From Arcobacteraceae bacterium (lineage in GTDB: Bacteria > Campylobacterota > Campylobacteria > Campylobacterales > Arcobacteraceae): a stretch of 33,074 nucleotides of DNA. A model generated the notes under the pieces. It saw only the letters and a list, made by a program, of their open reading frames with translations, was not told where the DNA came from and searched no databases. The translations under genes and the position numbers were made by a program. The stretch is from NCBI GenBank assembly GCA_029938215.1, contig JAOZVJ010000005.1:1-33074 (forward strand). The letters run 5' to 3'. Positions 28,449 to 33,074 of the stretch are shown here, in pieces (positions within the stretch are counted from its first letter, which is position 1; every line of letters starts with the position of its first letter).

Positions 28449-29589
28449 ATTAAAAGTATTTATCAATCAAACTCATAGTGGTACTTTAACTTACGAAAAC
28501 GATAAATATATATTTAATTATCTTGAAAATTCATTAGATGTAGTGTCTTTAACGATGCCCATACGAAGTCAAAGCTGGGTAGATAAAAAACTTCATCCAA
28601 TATTTCAGATGAATTTACCTGAAGGTGCTTTAAAAGATGCTATTAAAAATAGTTTTGCAAAGATTAAAAAAATGGATGATATAGGATTTTTAGAACTTAT
28701 TGGTCCATATATGCTAGGAAGAGTTAAATTTAATGAATTAAAAGTTGATGAAGACAATCTAAAATTAGAAAATATTTTACACAACACTAAAGAAAATTTA
28801 TTTGATGAATTATTAATAAAATTTGCTATTCGTTCAGGCGTATCTGGAATTCAACCAAAATTATTATTATCAGCTCATAATAAAACAACCATGAAGTTTG
28901 AACACTTTATCGTTAAGTCTTGGAATGATGAATATCCACAGTTAGCACTAAATGAGTATTTTTGTATGAGAGCTATTAAAAATGCAAATCTAGAAACACC
29001 AGAGTTTTATTTATCAGATGATCTAAGTATGTTTATTATAAAAAGATTTGATATAAAAGATGATAATAGTTATTTAGGTTTTGAAGATATGTGTGTACTA
29101 ACGGCACGAGGAACTGATGGAAAATATGATGGAAGTTATGAGGAGTGTATAAGAGTTATAAAAGATATTATAGCTCCACAATATAAAAAAGAAACATTAA
29201 AAACTTTTTTCAAAGCAATTGTTATGAATCATCTTCTTCAAAATGGAGATGGTCATCTAAAAAACTACGGCATACTTTATGACAAAAACCATAATGATGC
29301 ATATTTAGCTCCTATTTATGATGTGATTACTACAACTGTTTATATAAAAAATGATATTCCTGCACTAAGAATATCAGATGCAAAATTATGGTGGAAAGAA
29401 AAAACTTATAAATCATTTGCAAAACAAAGCTGTGGACTTTCAAATAAAGAATATGAACAAATATTAACTGAATGTAAAGACTCTATTATTAAAACAAAAA
29501 AAGAAATAATTGAATTTGAAAATAAAAATAAAAATATTAAAAAGTTTTTATTAGAACTGCATAATATTTGGGTTGAAAAGATTTTATAA
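28435..29589 (+). CDS. hipA: HipA-like toxin kinase
   Basis: GVSGIQPKLLL (Gly-rich/Ser loop), FIVKSW, FIIKRFD, NHLLQNGDGHLKNYGILYD catalytic motif, APIYDVITT. Confidence 0.93.
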   Translation: MKEDKLKVFINQTHSGTLTYENDKYIFNYLENSLDVVSLTMPIRSQSWVDKKLHPIFQMNLPEGALKDAIKNSFAKIKKMDDIGFLELIGPYMLGRVKFNELKVDEDNLKLENILHNTKENLFDELLIKFAIRSGVSGIQPKLLLSAHNKTTMKFEHFIVKSWNDEYPQLALNEYFCMRAIKNANLETPEFYLSDDLSMFIIKRFDIKDDNSYLGFEDMCVLTARGTDGKYDGSYEECIRVIKDIIAPQYKKETLKTFFKAIVMNHLLQNGDGHLKNYGILYDKNHNDAYLAPIYDVITTTVYIKNDIPALRISDAKLWWKEKTYKSFAKQSCGLSNKEYEQILTECKDSIIKTKKEIIEFENKNKNIKKFLLELHNIWVEKIL

Positions 29590-29701
29590 ATTATATATTA
29601 AAACGAGACTATAAATATAACTATGTAAATCTAAAAAGAGAGAGTATAAAATAAACCATTTTTTAAGATTAGCTTATACAATTCATAATATACTTAATAT
29701 A

Positions 29702-29742
29702 CATTAAAAATTATACAAAATTAGAAATTTTATGATATAATG
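29702..29742 (+). promoter_or_regulatory. Shared 41-bp promoter-like element, copy 2 (upstream of flgE-2)
   Basis: cattaaaaattatacaaaattagaaattttatgaTATAATg; 38/41 identical to 25346-25386; TATAAT at 29736-29741. Confidence 0.8.
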
Positions 29743-29751
29743 TCTGTAATT

Positions 29752-29773
29752 AATGCACTAAAAATAGTGCATT
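29752..29773 (+). promoter_or_regulatory. 5' UTR stem-loop of flgE-2
   Basis: AATGCACTA aaaa TAGTGCATT, perfect 9-bp stem beginning about 10 nt downstream of the predicted -10. Confidence 0.7.
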
Positions 29774-29797
29774 GTAAAAAATCATTAAGGATAAATT

Positions 29798-31738
29798 ATG
29801 ATTGGAGCACTTTGGACTGGTATTTCAGGACTGGCAGGACAACAAACAGCACTTGACAATGAATCGAATAATATTGCGAATGTTAATACAATAGGATATA
29901 AATCATCTAGGATATCTTTTGCAGATCAGATGTATCAAGATAGAATTGGTAAGGGTACTACCATACTTGATGCAGAGAAACTTTATACTCAAGGAAACTT
30001 GAAGATGACAGGAGTTTCTTATGATATGGCATTGAGTGGTGATGGCTTTTTTACCGTATCAAATACAAGAGGTGGAGGTACTGCAGAATCATTCTATACA
30101 AGAGCTGGTAACTTTAGGATGGGCGATACCGGAACATTGCAAGATGCAGCTGGTAATGATGTACAAGGTTGGGCAATGGTTTCATTAACTGATGGTGATA
30201 TAACAACTACAAATAGCAATGTAAAAAAATTTACTTCAGATTATACAAAATTAGCTGCTTCGCAAATAGTTAAAAAATCAACATCAATAGAAACTTTAAC
30301 TGCTAAAATGACAGACTATACGACAAGTGCTCAAGCAGATAATTTAATAGCAATGACAGGTGCTGGATACAAAACAAAATCTACAAAAATAGCAGATGTA
30401 GAAGCTTTGATAACTAGCTATTCTTCTATGCTTAAAGCTTATTCTGCAAATCCAGATGTAACATCTATATCCTCAACTGCACAAAAAAGTTATGCAGATT
30501 TTGATATGGATACTGCTGTTGTCGATGCAGATGATGAAATCTATATCTATATCAATGGTTCAAAATATTCACAACCATTTGATACAGATGAAAAAACAAC
30601 TTTACAAAAACTAACTGACCAGATATCTAATATTCCTGGAATAACAGCATTTGTAGGTGATGTTAAAGAGTCAAATGAACCATCATCTGCAATTGCTGGG
30701 GGTGCGACAGGTAATCCAAGTAATGTTATAATTATAAAATCATTAGTTCCTGGAGAAAGTGTAACTATAGGTGATGCAGTTATAGTTCATGATTCAGTGG
30801 AAACCAAAAAAACAACGGGAGATGAAGTAACAGCGGTTATGGGTCAAGGGATAAAAGCAGTAGAATCAGCAAGGGATGCCTTGAAAGAAGCAGTTGCCGG
30901 AAAACAAAGAGATGTTTGGAAACCTGCAGATTTAGGAACTATTGCTACTGATGATACATTAAAATATACATTGGATATCGATGGAACAGATTATTCTGTG
31001 TTGATTACTGAGGGTGAAAATGATGTTATTGAAGTTCCGACTGGTAGATATGGTGATGATACTTTAAGCACTACTTTGGCTGACGGCAATAAGGTTGCAT
31101 TGTTAGTAGAGGCAATCAATCAAGATACAACAATCAATCAAAAAGTTAAGGCATTTAGTATTAATGGAAATTTAGTAATAGAGTCACTTGAAGCAGGTAA
31201 AGAGTTTGCAGGTAAAATTGAATTTGGCGATGTTTCAGTTCCATCAACAGCAGAAAAATCAAAAAACTCAGATTATAGTGTAAACTCAGGAACAAGTGCA
31301 GAATTTATAGAGATTAAAACTACTATAAATCAATCTGCTTCAAAAGATAGCTTACAACTCAGACTTGATACTTTAAAAATATCTGATAGTGCATTTGGTG
31401 ATTTTAATATTGACTCATCTGGACTTATCACTATGAAGCAAGATGGTGCTACATTTGCTATTGGGCAGGCTGCTATTGCGTTATTTAACAACAATCGTGG
31501 TTTAGAACCTGTTGGAGACAACTTATTATCAGCAACTACAGCTAGTGGAGTTGCTATTTATAATCTAAACAATAATAAAACAGCAGATATAAAAGGTAAA
31601 ACTTTAGAACTAAGTACTGCGGATTTAAGTGAGTCTTTGGTAAATTTGATGGTATTTCAAAGAGCATTTGAAGCAAATGCTAAGTCAATTACAACTGCGG
31701 ATGCGATTTTAAATACGCTTATTAATCTTAAAAGATAA
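29798..31738 (+). CDS. Flagellar hook protein FlgE paralog (copy 2, 646 aa)
   Basis: MIGALWTGISGLAGQQTALDNESNNIANVNTIGYKSSRISFADQMYQ...ELSTADLSESLVNLMVFQRAFEANAKSITTADAIL; collinear with flgE-1. Confidence 0.9.
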   Translation: MIGALWTGISGLAGQQTALDNESNNIANVNTIGYKSSRISFADQMYQDRIGKGTTILDAEKLYTQGNLKMTGVSYDMALSGDGFFTVSNTRGGGTAESFYTRAGNFRMGDTGTLQDAAGNDVQGWAMVSLTDGDITTTNSNVKKFTSDYTKLAASQIVKKSTSIETLTAKMTDYTTSAQADNLIAMTGAGYKTKSTKIADVEALITSYSSMLKAYSANPDVTSISSTAQKSYADFDMDTAVVDADDEIYIYINGSKYSQPFDTDEKTTLQKLTDQISNIPGITAFVGDVKESNEPSSAIAGGATGNPSNVIIIKSLVPGESVTIGDAVIVHDSVETKKTTGDEVTAVMGQGIKAVESARDALKEAVAGKQRDVWKPADLGTIATDDTLKYTLDIDGTDYSVLITEGENDVIEVPTGRYGDDTLSTTLADGNKVALLVEAINQDTTINQKVKAFSINGNLVIESLEAGKEFAGKIEFGDVSVPSTAEKSKNSDYSVNSGTSAEFIEIKTTINQSASKDSLQLRLDTLKISDSAFGDFNIDSSGLITMKQDGATFAIGQAAIALFNNNRGLEPVGDNLLSATTASGVAIYNLNNNKTADIKGKTLELSTADLSESLVNLMVFQRAFEANAKSITTADAILNTLINLKR

Positions 31739-31765
31739 ATTTTTTGATTTTTAAAAAGGTTTTGT

Positions 31766-32095
31766 GTGGATAACTTTTTACTTATAGGCATTCTTGGGGT
31801 CTTAGCTTTATATTTTTATAGTAGTATGAGTATATATAAAGCTATGTATCGAAGAATTATAGAAGAAAAAGAAACCGCCGAAAAAGAAACCGCTTCTTTG
31901 GAAAATTTGATTGGCAAGTATGAAAGTCAAATACAAAATTCTATCGCAACTATTGGGGATTCTCAAGATAGTTTACAAATAGCAAGAGAAGATTTACAAA
32001 GAATTAAAGTGTCTAACAATGAACTAGAACACAGAAATCAACTTTTACAAGAAAGGGTTGATGAACTTTACGCTTCAGTTGGAGCAGTTTATTAA
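31766..32095 (+). CDS. Small membrane-anchored coiled-coil protein of unknown function
   Basis: GTG start; N-terminal TM (FLLIGILGVLALYFYSS) then Glu/Gln-rich coiled coil; directly downstream of flgE-2. Confidence 0.65.
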   Translation: MDNFLLIGILGVLALYFYSSMSIYKAMYRRIIEEKETAEKETASLENLIGKYESQIQNSIATIGDSQDSLQIAREDLQRIKVSNNELEHRNQLLQERVDELYASVGAVY

Positions 32096-32137
32096 TCTTT
32101 TTTTGTTTTAATATTTTGAATTGAAGGAATAAAAAAT

Positions 32138-33074
32138 ATGTTAAAACTTTATATATTTATTTCTTTTTTATTGATTTCTCAGATTTTTGCTAAAGAAAAT
32201 AAAATTTTAGAATCTCAACCTGAAATTTTATTTGAGTATAAAAATTTAAATATAGCACAAAAAAAGGTTGCTTTAAAAGTTAAATTTAATAATGCAGTTT
32301 TATATCTTGAACAAAAAAAATACACAAAAGCAATTAAACTTTTTAAACAAACAGAAAAAATCTTAAAAATACCAAGTTTTTTAAATATTGGAATTGCTTA
32401 TTATAAATTAAAATCACAAAACAATGCTTATCTTTATTTAAAAAAAATTTATGACATAAAAGAGGTTGCAAATGAAGACACTTATTCTTACATAAGTGCA
32501 GCATATTATCTGTATAAGCTTACAAAAAATAGAAAATTTATGGAAGAGATTATAAACACCATAGAAAAACAAGAAAATTTAAGTGAACATTCAAAAAGAC
32601 TTGTTGTAGAAACATATATAGAACTTAAAGAATATAAAAAGGCCTTAAATATTTTAAGAAAAATGGAATTTCCTCATAATTTAAAAATGGCACTTTTATA
32701 TATAAAAATAAAAGAATATCCAAATGCTGTAATATATCTTGAAAAAGCTTTAACAACTACTACAAATGATGATATTAAAAATAAAATTTTATGGATAAAA
32801 GCTTACGCTAATTTAAAAGCAAACAATTTTAAAAGATTAAAAGATGATATTAAAGATATACAAAAAAGAATAAGAATTTATAAAACACATTTGCAAATGC
32901 CTATCAAACTGTATTTTAATAAAAATAAATTTTTGGCAAAAGAGTATTTTGATATGGTAACAAAATTTGATACAAATAGAAAAATAGATTTTATATTTTA
33001 TTTTGCTCCATATATATTTGCAGACAATGATGAGATAAATTTTGAAACAAATAAAGCTTTTATGTTAAAAAATA
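32138..33074 (+). CDS. Signal-peptide-containing TPR-like repeat protein (3' truncated by window edge)
   Basis: Open frame from ATG 32138 to window end: MLKLYIFISFLLISQIFAKENK...FNNAVLYLEQKKYTKAIKLFKQTEKIL...LNIGIAYYKLKSQNNAYLYLKKI...NAVIYLEKAL. Confidence 0.75.
   Translation, partial: MLKLYIFISFLLISQIFAKENKILESQPEILFEYKNLNIAQKKVALKVKFNNAVLYLEQKKYTKAIKLFKQTEKILKIPSFLNIGIAYYKLKSQNNAYLYLKKIYDIKEVANEDTYSYISAAYYLYKLTKNRKFMEEIINTIEKQENLSEHSKRLVVETYIELKEYKKALNILRKMEFPHNLKMALLYIKIKEYPNAVIYLEKALTTTTNDDIKNKILWIKAYANLKANNFKRLKDDIKDIQKRIRIYKTHLQMPIKLYFNKNKFLAKEYFDMVTKFDTNRKIDFIFYFAPYIFADNDEINFETNKAFMLKN

Overview
This is an AT-rich, gene-dense bacterial chromosomal window. Gene content and order suggest a Campylobacterota genome, possibly Arcobacteraceae-like; this is inference and no search was run. 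Positions 1-16.5 kb are mostly housekeeping: moaD (partial)-moaE, a REC-REC-GGDEF diguanylate cyclase, a PHP histidinol phosphatase, glnA, rpsL-rpsG-fusA, a U32 peptidase-family protein, purE-glyQ, Nif3-HP0958-like-waaA-RluA, ffh, and rpsP-khpA-rimM. From 16.5 kb to the end there is a compact, non-canonically ordered flagellar/chemotaxis cluster. Its minus-strand arm is flgG, a basic protein and a FliY-N/TM/SPOR-like protein. Its plus-strand arm is cheY, a CheZ-like protein, flgF-like, flgB, fliF, fliG, fliH, fliN, flgD, flgE-1, a hipBA toxin-antitoxin insertion, flgE-2, a coiled-coil membrane protein and a TPR protein (partial). The observations most worth checking are: (i) a protein that appears to join a FliY/CheC-like N-terminal domain to a periplasmic SPOR-like domain through an acidic linker and one TM helix; (ii) a CheZ-like protein carrying several FliM-type EIDALL-like motifs; (iii) a 41-bp sequence shared 38/41 upstream of fliN and flgE-2; (iv) tandem divergent hook genes with a flagellin-hook-IN-like module, apparently duplicated in the second copy, separated by hipBA, a likely vapC remnant and a long inverted-repeat operator; (v) a chain of bulged hairpins in the fusA 3' region that looks like a REP/BIME-type element.
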